From NCBI RefSeq assembly GCF_003350545.1, contig NZ_QQBA01000012.1, forward strand, positions 1 to 64,000: DNA of 64,000 bases, read 5' to 3'. How positions within the stretch are numbered: the first letter of the stretch is position 1; each line of letters opens with the position of its first letter. Below, in pieces: positions 26,095 through 34,310 of this stretch. The notes beneath the pieces were generated by a model. It did no database searches. It worked only from the letters and a program-made list of their open reading frames with translations, and had not been told where the DNA came from. This DNA is from Flavobacterium glaciei. Its GTDB lineage: Bacteria > Bacteroidota > Bacteroidia > Flavobacteriales > Flavobacteriaceae. The position numbers and the translations under genes were made by a program.

Positions 26095-27960
26095 CTAAAA
26101 AATATCATCGGGGGAAATCAATTCACTCAATTTCTTTCTTAATTCTTCGTTCAAAATTTGTAATCCATACTGATAGGACGCATTCACCCACCCAAAACCT
26201 TCCTTTGCGATATAATCAAATTCTGTTCCTACGTTTCCATATTCAGCAAAGACTTTATGCGAACTTATTTCCAAATCAAATTTTTCCGGAATTGTACCAT
26301 TATAATCCACCGCATTTCTGGTAATTAGCCACAACCATCGATAAACCATTTCTTGTGCTTTATCAAGATAATTATAGTTAATCAATCCTTCCCATAACAA
26401 CATTTGGTGCGGCGCCCAACCAAAAGGATAATCCCATTGTCGCGGCGGCGCTTCCTCTGAAACTGTAGCAATACTCGCTTTAGTACTACCGGTTATTCCT
26501 CCAGTTTTTACAAATTGAGGTAAGGCAATTTCTACTAATTTCTTAGCTTGGTTTTCATCACACAGCCCAGCCCACAAAGGAAAAAATGTTGTTGCAGCTT
26601 CAAACGGGAACTGCTTATGATTCACAAAATCAAAATCAAAATACATACTTGCCTCCTCGTTCCAGCACAATTCATTTATTTTATCTTTGCGTAAAATTGC
26701 TTTTTGTTCCCAATCTTCCGAAGTATAAACGATAGATCCAACTTGAAAAACATTATCGAAATAGATTGCAATAAGATGAGCAACATCTTTCTCATATTTA
26801 TAAAGAAAACTGTTGATATCTACTGAATTCAAATTAGCACACGTATTAATGAGTCGGTTTGTGGTATCATGTCCACTTTCTCTCATACTTCTATCATGTA
26901 CAAAATATTCATCCAACTCGTCATCAACTATCGCTCTCTTCAAGTATTGTTTTTCGAACTCTCGAATTGGTAAATTATATTTTTTAGCAAATGGTTCTAA
27001 AACATCATCAAAATGCCCAGGCTCTACTTCAAAAGGCATTCCAATTCCATCTGCTTTGTATCGGTTTAAACCCGTGGGTGTTAATCGATTTCCTTGAACC
27101 ATCCAAACAGTGTTGTACTCTAAAATTATTGTTTCTAAATGGCTTCGAAGCCAATCCAAACTTGGTATTTTCTTTTTTGCAATTTCAATAATCAAAGAAG
27201 AATATAATGGTGGTTGTGTTCTAGTTAAATAATAACTTCTATTCGCATTTAGAATTTTTCCGTAATGAATGATTTGATATTTAAAATTTTCAGCAATCGC
27301 GATTGCTTTGCCTATTTGATTATCAATCAGTAACCCAACCCCAATAAAATAGCTATCCCAACCATACATTTCGTTAAATCTTCCGCCAGGCACAACAAAA
27401 GGGACACCCTGCAAACTATAAATTTTTTGTTCTAAAGCTAAGGCAAGAATTCCCGGTTTTTCATTTAAAGTTTCCACAAATTCCACAGTATAATCTTCAG
27501 GCAGAATCTCTACTTTAAAATTTGGTAATTCTTGTTCTAATTCCTGAAAATAAGTAACTCCCTGCTTGTCTTTTGCTGAAACATAAAGTGTAGCCACTTC
27601 ATTAGAGGTCTTCTCATCTTCAACAATTTGAGTCAATCCTTTTTTATCAATCGTACGCGAGAGCTCCTCCCAGTAATCATCTTTGATTTTTCTTGAAATT
27701 CGGTGTACAGGATTCTCTTGGATTCTACTCAAATCCACTTCTCCTAATGTTAAATTTGTTTCCTTAAGCTGTGCTAGTTCCTGTAACAAATTGGATAGTT
27801 GATAGGTCCCCACAATTGTCTCCTTTTGCTTGGTAACTTCGTCAACCAAAACAAATTTTTTTGGTCCACTATCATCTTTAGTGATTTTTTTATCTTGATC
27901 GGTATCCTCCTGAAGCAGCAGCTCCTGGAATACTTTGTCTACGTTGAGTAAAAATTTCAT
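26095..27960 (-). CDS. Neutral trehalase, fungal-type with EF-hand-like N-terminus (GH37)
   Basis: Predicted to hydrolyse trehalose to two glucose in the cytosol; no signal peptide is present. Both GH37 signatures are seen: PGGRFNEMYGWDSY (191-204) and QWDYPFGWAP (508-517). The catalytic aspartate region is RESGHDTTNR (Asp365), a spelling I associate with fungal Nth1-type enzymes. Residues 19-30 (DTDQDKKITKDD, then SGPK) match the calcium-binding EF-like loop of fungal neutral trehalases. The 621-residue length exceeds bacterial TreF (about 550). The start overlaps the upstream MFS stop as ATGA, so translation is coupled. It is the last gene of the sugar operon that starts at 33257. It could act on a related disaccharide. 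Confidence 0.85.
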   Translation of the reverse strand: MKFLLNVDKVFQELLLQEDTDQDKKITKDDSGPKKFVLVDEVTKQKETIVGTYQLSNLLQELAQLKETNLTLGEVDLSRIQENPVHRISRKIKDDYWEELSRTIDKKGLTQIVEDEKTSNEVATLYVSAKDKQGVTYFQELEQELPNFKVEILPEDYTVEFVETLNEKPGILALALEQKIYSLQGVPFVVPGGRFNEMYGWDSYFIGVGLLIDNQIGKAIAIAENFKYQIIHYGKILNANRSYYLTRTQPPLYSSLIIEIAKKKIPSLDWLRSHLETIILEYNTVWMVQGNRLTPTGLNRYKADGIGMPFEVEPGHFDDVLEPFAKKYNLPIREFEKQYLKRAIVDDELDEYFVHDRSMRESGHDTTNRLINTCANLNSVDINSFLYKYEKDVAHLIAIYFDNVFQVGSIVYTSEDWEQKAILRKDKINELCWNEEASMYFDFDFVNHKQFPFEAATTFFPLWAGLCDENQAKKLVEIALPQFVKTGGITGSTKASIATVSEEAPPRQWDYPFGWAPHQMLLWEGLINYNYLDKAQEMVYRWLWLITRNAVDYNGTIPEKFDLEISSHKVFAEYGNVGTEFDYIAKEGFGWVNASYQYGLQILNEELRKKLSELISPDDIF

Positions 27961-29171
27961 TGTTTAGCGGTAAGTTTTTTTAAAATAAAGAAAGAAACAA
28001 GTAAAAATGACATAGGAATTAAGGTATAGTAAAAGGCATTTTCTGGACCTTCATTCTTAAACAAATAGCCTATAATTCTTGACCCTAATGTACCTCCAAG
28101 AGCAGAGAAAACAACAATCAAACCAGTCATTGAACTATGTAATTTTTTAGGCAAAGCACTCAGAACCACTGAGTTTAATAGCGGGTAAATTGGAGCAATA
28201 AAAAGTCCTACTAATGGAAATGCAAATCCTATCAAGGGAATATCCCCAAGCGAATTGATTTCTTTGACCTCCAAACCTACTGTTTTAGGAAGTACAAAAA
28301 TTACAATAAGCATAGCTGCAACGATACAAAAACTAAGTACCCAAATCCAATTGACTCTTTTAGTAATTACACCCGCTAAAAGTCGGCCTACTGCTAATGA
28401 GATTGCCAAAATACTCGCCATCATTATGCTTATATTCTCGGGAAGATGTAACACTTTACTATTAAAAGTTGGCAACCAAGACATGATTCCCTGCTCAATC
28501 ATAACAAATAAGAAAGCACTGATCACAAAAACAATAGTTAACAGTTTTGCGAATAATTTAAACATTTCTTTAAAGTCATCAACTAAATCAACACCTGGAA
28601 TATCTGTTTGATTTTCGAATTTAGTAAAAAACAGAAAACCAAAAGACAATAACGAAATCCCAGCCAATAACCAATAAACATTCAGCCAAGCATCTGGATT
28701 CGCATCTGAATTAAAAGCAGGAAACAAGAAATACGCTAAAGCAATTCCCATCATAAATACGCCTTCAATGCTACTCATCAAACTATTGTGTTCTTGCTGA
28801 TTTTCTGTTATGGTTCCAATAAGCGAATACACTGATACTTTTATCAATGCAAAAGAAACTCCTACGGTAGCAAATAGTAATTTTGCCGTTCCAAAAGAAT
28901 TTCCAAAATACATACTAATACAGGCTAAAGAAACTAGGCCTAAACCAATTAGCATAGCCCTTTTATATCCTATTCTAGGTAAAAACGATGCGATTAAAAA
29001 CGAAACTATGGCAATAGGTAAATCCTTAAAAGCCTCTAAAACGCTGGCTTGTAATTCATCTACACCATAATTTTTCTGCGCTTTTAGTATCACAATCCCA
29101 ACACTGTTCAGCAAAATCGCAAATACAAAGTAATTGAGATACATGGCAATTTTAACTGTACTTTTTTTCAT
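27957..29171 (-). CDS. MFS transporter, probably sugar-related
   Basis: A 404-residue major facilitator with about 12 helices and the loop-2/3 element SFLPRIGYKRAMLIG. The central loop is short (TKFENQTDIPG) and the C-terminus basic. No motif pins down the substrate. It lies 95 bases after the GH13 gene and its stop overlaps the trehalase start, so import of trehalose or a related sugar is the simplest reading; a glucose exporter or importer is also possible. I see no promoter-like TAnnTTTG in the gap before it that I would trust. Confidence 0.8.
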   Translation of the reverse strand: MKKSTVKIAMYLNYFVFAILLNSVGIVILKAQKNYGVDELQASVLEAFKDLPIAIVSFLIASFLPRIGYKRAMLIGLGLVSLACISMYFGNSFGTAKLLFATVGVSFALIKVSVYSLIGTITENQQEHNSLMSSIEGVFMMGIALAYFLFPAFNSDANPDAWLNVYWLLAGISLLSFGFLFFTKFENQTDIPGVDLVDDFKEMFKLFAKLLTIVFVISAFLFVMIEQGIMSWLPTFNSKVLHLPENISIMMASILAISLAVGRLLAGVITKRVNWIWVLSFCIVAAMLIVIFVLPKTVGLEVKEINSLGDIPLIGFAFPLVGLFIAPIYPLLNSVVLSALPKKLHSSMTGLIVVFSALGGTLGSRIIGYLFKNEGPENAFYYTLIPMSFLLVSFFILKKLTAKQ

Positions 29172-29266
29172 TTTTTATTGATTTGAATAATTTTTTTATT
29201 TCAATGTTTTTAAGTAATTATCCATCGTGATATACCTTTTTACATTAAATTTTGATTCTTGAGTAA

Positions 29267-31003
29267 TCAATAACTTTTAGTGGTTGTTATTCCATTCTCA
29301 GTATGTGTTATTGAAAAACCTTTACTATTAAGGTTAGCTATTAGGTGCGCAATGCTTGTACCATTAGTCCATTTGATATCTAAGATGTCATCTGCTATAT
29401 CATTTATTTCTACGTCACCAGAAAATGCATCCGAAGTATTTCTTAAGCGAATGATTTCGAGCTGTTTCTTAACAATTTCTGTTTTCAGACCTTCTTCAAT
29501 ATCAATCATTGACAATGCCGTGCGGTTAATTTCTTTATGACCAGCACTACCTCCATTATCCGCAGCTTCATAATTATTTTTACCTGCAAAAATATCCAGA
29601 TACCAAATCTGGGGTATTCCTGGCACAAACATTTGTATGACTCTAGCAAGCAGTAATTTTTGTTCGTCTTCTCCTAATGCACTAAAAAAAGTAGCATTTA
29701 TTTGATAATAAGAAATTTTATTCCCAGAAGGATCGTACAGATTTTTAACACGACCGCCTCTTTCCATAATTGTGGTCATGATGCTTTCTATCTCAGCATC
29801 TTCCAACAATCCTTTATTATAAACGCCATTTACATCCTTGCCTTTCAGGTCTAAAACCGGTATTCCATCATGGCAACCAAGCATATTTACCGTTTTATAA
29901 CCTTTAGAAATGATTTCTTTAGCCCATCGAATTAATGCGCTACTAGTTTGACTTTCGATAGTGTGAATGGTTAAGCCTGGCAAGAAAAAATCATAAATAT
30001 AATACCCTTCATTAGCAACCTCATCATGTAAATGCAAGCCATATTCTGCGTGAATTTCTGGCAAAAGCATCAAATTATTTTGTTGTGCAATTTTCTTGAT
30101 ACGCTCTAAATATTCCCAGGTTCCTGGTATATTAAAAAAATTAGATTCTCCCACTTGCTTATGCAGATAGGCAAAAGCATCTAATCTAAGAATCGAACAA
30201 CCATATCCACTTAATTTTTTCAGAGTCTCCTCGTAAAATTCCCATACTAATGGCGAAGCGGCATTGACGTCCATTTGACCTAAATAGGATCTTTTTTGTT
30301 CTACAACTTGTAAAATTTCTGATTTAAACGGAGCACAATCATCAAAATTTAGGGCAGCAAAGTCCTGATTGGTATTTATAGCTGTGTTCACGATAGCAAC
30401 AACAGATTGATTTTGCGCCTCTGTCAACCCTTTGATAGACTGCAAATCAGCTTCGGTAATTGGGTTGTAGGTTATTTGTTGATAAAAAGTGTTCCAATAT
30501 GGTTGTTCTGATCCATCTGGGAAACGTACTTTTAATATGGGCAAACCTGACTTTCTCATGAATAATTTATTGAGAAATTCTGGTTTTGGTATTATAATTC
30601 CATCTTCATTTTCTGTGCCGTTTCCTTCCCAGAATTCATTCCAATTGATAAAAAAATCTTTGAATTTAGATTTATTCCCATATAGTAACATATCCTTAAA
30701 CTGAGGAGAAGCAACAGAAAGATGATTTAATACAATATCAAATTTCAGTTTTATTTGGAGTTCATTTAAGTCCTGCAAATCTTTTTCATCTACTAAATCC
30801 TTATTTATATCATAATCAATAATAGAAAAACCTCTATCTAAATCACTGTTAAAAAAGGTAGGTAAAACATATATAAGAGAAAATACATCTTTAAATTCTG
30901 CCATTTTAAGCATGGATATTGAATCCCTAAACTTTTCTCCAATACTATCCGGATAAACATTAAGCATTACACCATTGCTGATATTTTTATTGTCTTGCAT
31001 CAT
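29267..31003 (-). CDS. GH13 subfamily 18 glycoside phosphorylase, sucrose phosphorylase-like
   Basis: A cytosolic alpha-amylase-fold enzyme of the sucrose phosphorylase group, expected to convert sucrose and phosphate to glucose 1-phosphate and fructose. Catalytic residues are the nucleophile Asp275 in ILRLDA, the acid/base Glu316 in LLPEIH and the stabiliser pair His378-Asp379 in GCHDG. The downstream block YYQINATFFSALG and FVPGIPQIWYLDIFAGKN closely matches known sucrose phosphorylases. The 578 residues are longer than the usual 490-500; an extra ~60 residues (about 181-241) sit before the strand leading to the nucleophile. Glucosylglycerate or glucosylglycerol phosphorylase cannot be excluded, but the neighbouring symporter and kinase favour sucrose. 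Confidence 0.8.
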   Translation of the reverse strand: MMQDNKNISNGVMLNVYPDSIGEKFRDSISMLKMAEFKDVFSLIYVLPTFFNSDLDRGFSIIDYDINKDLVDEKDLQDLNELQIKLKFDIVLNHLSVASPQFKDMLLYGNKSKFKDFFINWNEFWEGNGTENEDGIIIPKPEFLNKLFMRKSGLPILKVRFPDGSEQPYWNTFYQQITYNPITEADLQSIKGLTEAQNQSVVAIVNTAINTNQDFAALNFDDCAPFKSEILQVVEQKRSYLGQMDVNAASPLVWEFYEETLKKLSGYGCSILRLDAFAYLHKQVGESNFFNIPGTWEYLERIKKIAQQNNLMLLPEIHAEYGLHLHDEVANEGYYIYDFFLPGLTIHTIESQTSSALIRWAKEIISKGYKTVNMLGCHDGIPVLDLKGKDVNGVYNKGLLEDAEIESIMTTIMERGGRVKNLYDPSGNKISYYQINATFFSALGEDEQKLLLARVIQMFVPGIPQIWYLDIFAGKNNYEAADNGGSAGHKEINRTALSMIDIEEGLKTEIVKKQLEIIRLRNTSDAFSGDVEINDIADDILDIKWTNGTSIAHLIANLNSKGFSITHTENGITTTKSY

Positions 31004-31009
31004 TGTGTT

Positions 31010-31936
31010 TTAAAGAAGTTTAGAAAGGATATTGATATTATCTGGAAGTCGACCTACATTTTGAAGTTTTAATGCGGCTAACTTTAAAGCGATATCCAAA
31101 CATTCATTAATTGATTTTTCTTTTATGTAAGCAAATAAAAATCCAGACCAAAAAGCGTCACCCGCTCCAGTTGAATCCATTACTTTTTCAATTTCTATTG
31201 CTGGCATTTGTATTACTTCTTTCCCTTTTTGAGATAATTTAACACCTTTACTACCTAAAGTTAAGCAAACTAAATCTACACCTTGTTGGTGAAAAAATTC
31301 GAAAATTTCATCATGTGGAAGTTCTTTCTCAAATAATCGCAACATATCATCCTCACTAATTTTTATTAATGGATTGAATTGGCAATAGGTTTTGATAACT
31401 TTGAAAGCCTTTTTTTGACTTTTCCACAATTTTCTGGCATAGTTAAGGTCAATACTTAGCTTACAACCTAGTTCGTGTGCTTCTTGTGCTTTTTTTAAGA
31501 TTGTTTTTTGCGCAGGATTCTTACTCAATGCGAAGCAAGTAGTGTGAAAAATTCTTGTATTAGCGAGAATTTCTTTTGAAATCTGCTCTTCATAAATGCA
31601 ACAATCTGCTGAACGATAAGGGATAAAATCTGGCGTGCCTTCAGACCTTGAAACAAAAATCACACTAGTCGACTTGTTGTCTAAAACGTTAAGGTGTTCT
31701 GTATTTACTCCTACACTTGTTAATCGTTCCGTAACGTAAGAACCAAAACCATCGTTCCCTACAGTTGCAACCATAATAGTGTTCAAACCTAATCGAGTTG
31801 AATTCATAGCCACATTAGTAGGTGACCCACCTAAATACCTATGATAATCCCTAGTTTCATTAATCAGCACACCTTCTTGGTGCCCAATAAAATCAACAAG
31901 AACTTCTCCAACACAAAGAATATCTATAGCATCCAT
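31010..31936 (-). CDS. PfkB-family carbohydrate kinase, probable fructokinase
   Basis: A ribokinase-fold sugar kinase, likely phosphorylating the fructose released from sucrose. The N-terminal signature GGSPTNVAMNSTRLG and the C-terminal MDSTGAGDAFWSGF (anion hole and catalytic Asp) are intact. I use ATG 31936, which gives the normal start MDAIDILCVGEV and lies 16 bases after the symporter stop. A longer frame begins at GTG 31960 and would overlap the symporter gene by 8 bases. It is followed 6 bases later by the GH13 gene. A second, distinct PfkB kinase occurs at 52772-53668. Confidence 0.86.
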   Translation of the reverse strand: MDAIDILCVGEVLVDFIGHQEGVLINETRDYHRYLGGSPTNVAMNSTRLGLNTIMVATVGNDGFGSYVTERLTSVGVNTEHLNVLDNKSTSVIFVSRSEGTPDFIPYRSADCCIYEEQISKEILANTRIFHTTCFALSKNPAQKTILKKAQEAHELGCKLSIDLNYARKLWKSQKKAFKVIKTYCQFNPLIKISEDDMLRLFEKELPHDEIFEFFHQQGVDLVCLTLGSKGVKLSQKGKEVIQMPAIEIEKVMDSTGAGDAFWSGFLFAYIKEKSINECLDIALKLAALKLQNVGRLPDNINILSKLL

Positions 31937-31952
31937 CTTATTAAATATTGTA

Positions 31953-33257
31953 TTAATCACTTACGTTTGTTTTTTTGATTTTAATAAATAAAGTACTTAT
32001 TGCTGCAAGAACTAGTAATACTCCAGCAAAAGTAATCGCTTGACGCGGGTCGTTGTCTAAAAAGTTCTTTAAAATGTAACCAAAGGATAAGTTTTGGATG
32101 ATCATAGGAATAACTATCATCATATTGATAATTCCCATATAAACCCCATAACGCTCTTTTGGAACCACTGCAACAACCATCAAATATGGAATACCCATCA
32201 TACTTGCCCAAGCAATTCCGTAACCTATAATCACAGCAAAAAATAAATATTGATTCGCTACTGTTGGAAACCATAAAAAAGAAACGGCTCCTAATAAAAG
32301 GCACACAAAATGAATCATTTTAGCACCGTGTTTTTTTGCTAATTTAGCCAAATAAAATGCAATTGAAAAGGTAACTATAAAGCCAAATGCTCCGATTAAT
32401 CCGTTCCATTCTACTGCTTTTTCGTAACCCATCACATTCTTAGGAGTTACATTCCACACAGATAAGGCAATACTTTTTGAATTGTTTTGCCAATAACACA
32501 TCATGGCATACCATTGAAAAAGATATACTAGAAACAATTGCCACATCACTGTTGGCATTTCTAATACAGCTTGATAAATATCTATAAAGGGCGAAAAAAC
32601 CTTAAGTGGTTCTGCTTTTAGAATAGCTAATTCCTCCTCCGTGGGTGGGATTTCTTTTGTTTTACTCATACTCCACCAAATAGAGGATACAGAAAGGACT
32701 GCTCCTAAAAAGAAGGAAGCGTAAATCCATGTAGGTAAGGAGCCCGTATACCCAACAAAAACAATTGGAAATAGAAACAACGAAATATAAGCAAGAAACT
32801 GTCCGAAACCAGTAAAGAAACTCTGTGCCTGAAATCCTGTAGGTTGTTGTTCTTCATCCAGCGTATCTGCAATAAAAGCGCGGTAAGGTTCCATTGCAGT
32901 ATTATTACCAATATCTAAAATCCAAAGTAAACCTGCAGCCATCCATAAGGAACTGCTAAAAGGAAATAGAAATAATGCAATACTACAGATTATAGCACCA
33001 ATAAAAAAATAGGGTTTGCGCCTTCCCCATCTTGGATGCCAAGTTTTATCACTCATCGCACCAATAATAGGCTGAATCAATAATCCAGTCAAAGGCCCTG
33101 CTAGATTCAGCATAGGAATTTGATCCGGGCTTGCATGTAAAAAATCATAAATAGGATTTACGGCACTTTGTTGCAAACCAAAACTGTATTGAATACCAAA
33201 AAAACCAACATTCATATTGATTATTTGCCAGAAACTCAATTTTACTTTAAAATTCAT
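31953..33257 (-). CDS. SUC/GPH-type MFS sugar symporter
   Basis: A 434-residue inner-membrane carrier with 12 helices. The loop RWGRRKPYFFIGA after helix two is the hallmark of plant sucrose/SLC45-like symporters, and GLLIQPIIGAMSDKTWHPR and NTAMEPYRAFIADTL are typical of the group, which moves sucrose or maltose with protons. It is the first gene of a minus-strand operon with kinase, GH13 phosphorylase, second MFS and trehalase. Two LacI-type operators lie 70-105 bases upstream. The substrate is inferred as sucrose from family and neighbours; maltose or trehalose remain possible. Confidence 0.85.
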   Translation of the reverse strand: MNFKVKLSFWQIINMNVGFFGIQYSFGLQQSAVNPIYDFLHASPDQIPMLNLAGPLTGLLIQPIIGAMSDKTWHPRWGRRKPYFFIGAIICSIALFLFPFSSSLWMAAGLLWILDIGNNTAMEPYRAFIADTLDEEQQPTGFQAQSFFTGFGQFLAYISLFLFPIVFVGYTGSLPTWIYASFFLGAVLSVSSIWWSMSKTKEIPPTEEELAILKAEPLKVFSPFIDIYQAVLEMPTVMWQLFLVYLFQWYAMMCYWQNNSKSIALSVWNVTPKNVMGYEKAVEWNGLIGAFGFIVTFSIAFYLAKLAKKHGAKMIHFVCLLLGAVSFLWFPTVANQYLFFAVIIGYGIAWASMMGIPYLMVVAVVPKERYGVYMGIINMMIVIPMIIQNLSFGYILKNFLDNDPRQAITFAGVLLVLAAISTLFIKIKKTNVSD

Positions 33258-33327
33258 TTTAAGTGGTTAATTTGTTAATTTTTTCTAAATTTAATTTTAA
33301 TATTGCCAATTAAAAAGAGAATAAAAA

Positions 33328-33362
33328 CAAAAACGTTTTCGGAAGACCCGAAAACGTTTTCG
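33328..33362. promoter_or_regulatory. Paired LacI-type operators upstream of the sugar symporter operon
   Basis: A perfect palindrome CGAAAACGTTTTCG at 33349-33362 and a one-mismatch copy CAAAAACGTTTTCG at 33328-33341 have centres 21 bp apart. The pair sits 70-105 bases upstream of the symporter ATG at 33257. The same paired motif recurs before susC and between the GH65 and GH32 genes. The central CG with A/T arms is the classic LacI-family form, and two lacI-type genes lie in the locus. Confidence 0.85.
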
Positions 33363-33387
33363 ATAATTTTAAATTAATACCAATTAA

Positions 33388-34308
33388 TTATAATTTTTCG
33401 TCGAAAGGTATTAAAATTTCTGTTTTCCAATCTAATTCATTGCCGCCAAGAAATGGATTGTTTAAGAAATGCTCTAACGGAGTGTTTTTGATTTTAATAT
33501 TATTACGCTTTGCATAATCTATTAATGAAAACCAAGCCCTGTCTGACGTTCTAAAATTACCAAAATAAGTTGCTTTCAATCCTTTTAAAGGAGGTAAGCT
33601 TTTGAATTTTACCACATCATTTCCAATATTCTTATCCGATTTTTCAACTGGAAAACAATAATTAAAATTTATTGTCTCTTTATCAGCATCCCACTTTACA
33701 ATTTCTAAGTAAGGTTTTCCTTTTATTTTAATTTGATTTTCAAAAAGAAAGCCCGTAATAATAGCGTCATTGGCAATCATTTTTCGTGCTTTTTCCTGTA
33801 AAACACTCGTTATACTTATGTAAGCCACAAATGTTTCTTCTGAAAACCCTTCTCCTTCGATTTTGACTTTAAATTTCTTCAAATGTTCGCTCAATCCTTT
33901 CTTAAAATCACTAATTTTTTTGATTTGTTGCTCCTTAAAATCAGTGTTAAAGAAAGGTGCTGTAACTTTATTGTACCAACTATGATTTAAGTCTTTGATA
34001 CCAACATTTACTTTTGTAACTGAATCATTGACAGAAATAATGTCCCAAGTGTAATGCATTTGCACCTCTTTTTTAGTCATTCCGTGTTTGATAAAGTCAA
34101 AGTTCCTTTTCTCTAAAATCACATACTTCTCTAATTCACTTAAAGCCTGAGCATCTGTCCATTCCTGAATCCCTTGAAAAACAGTTCCAGTAGCTGCATT
34201 AACTTTAAACGAAATACAATAATCTGTTTCCTTTATGAATAGATACCAAACCAAAAACAAGGAAAGTAAAATACTAAAACCAATTATAATTTTTTTTCTG
34301 ACTGCCAT
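33388..34308 (-). CDS. Membrane-anchored GyrI-like/SRPBCC small-molecule-binding protein
   Basis: A 306-residue protein with an N-terminal membrane helix (KIIIGFSILLSLFLVWYLFI, about 6-25). A region like polyketide-cyclase/SRPBCC domains follows (about 30-150), then a C-terminal GyrI-like domain (about 165-306) with the family pattern LPPLKGLKATYFGNF and an ending of TEILIPF. GyrI-like domains bind small ligands, often as effector modules of regulators, but this protein has no DNA-binding part and would face the periplasm. It starts 2 bases after the haloperoxidase-like gene and ends the presumed operon from susC. Its role is unknown; ligand sensing or sequestration is a guess. Confidence 0.65.
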   Translation of the reverse strand: MAVRKKIIIGFSILLSLFLVWYLFIKETDYCISFKVNAATGTVFQGIQEWTDAQALSELEKYVILEKRNFDFIKHGMTKKEVQMHYTWDIISVNDSVTKVNVGIKDLNHSWYNKVTAPFFNTDFKEQQIKKISDFKKGLSEHLKKFKVKIEGEGFSEETFVAYISITSVLQEKARKMIANDAIITGFLFENQIKIKGKPYLEIVKWDADKETINFNYCFPVEKSDKNIGNDVVKFKSLPPLKGLKATYFGNFRTSDRAWFSLIDYAKRNNIKIKNTPLEHFLNNPFLGGNELDWKTEILIPFDEKL

Positions 34309-34310
34309 TA

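Noticed and set aside
29172..29266. Eight-codon mini-frame (MDNYLKTLK) before the second MFS gene
   Set aside because: Too short to judge, with no sign of an attenuation hairpin after it.
31981..32304. 107-codon same-strand frame inside the symporter gene
   Set aside because: Out of frame within a clear MFS gene; the cysteine- and tyrosine-rich product has no family features.
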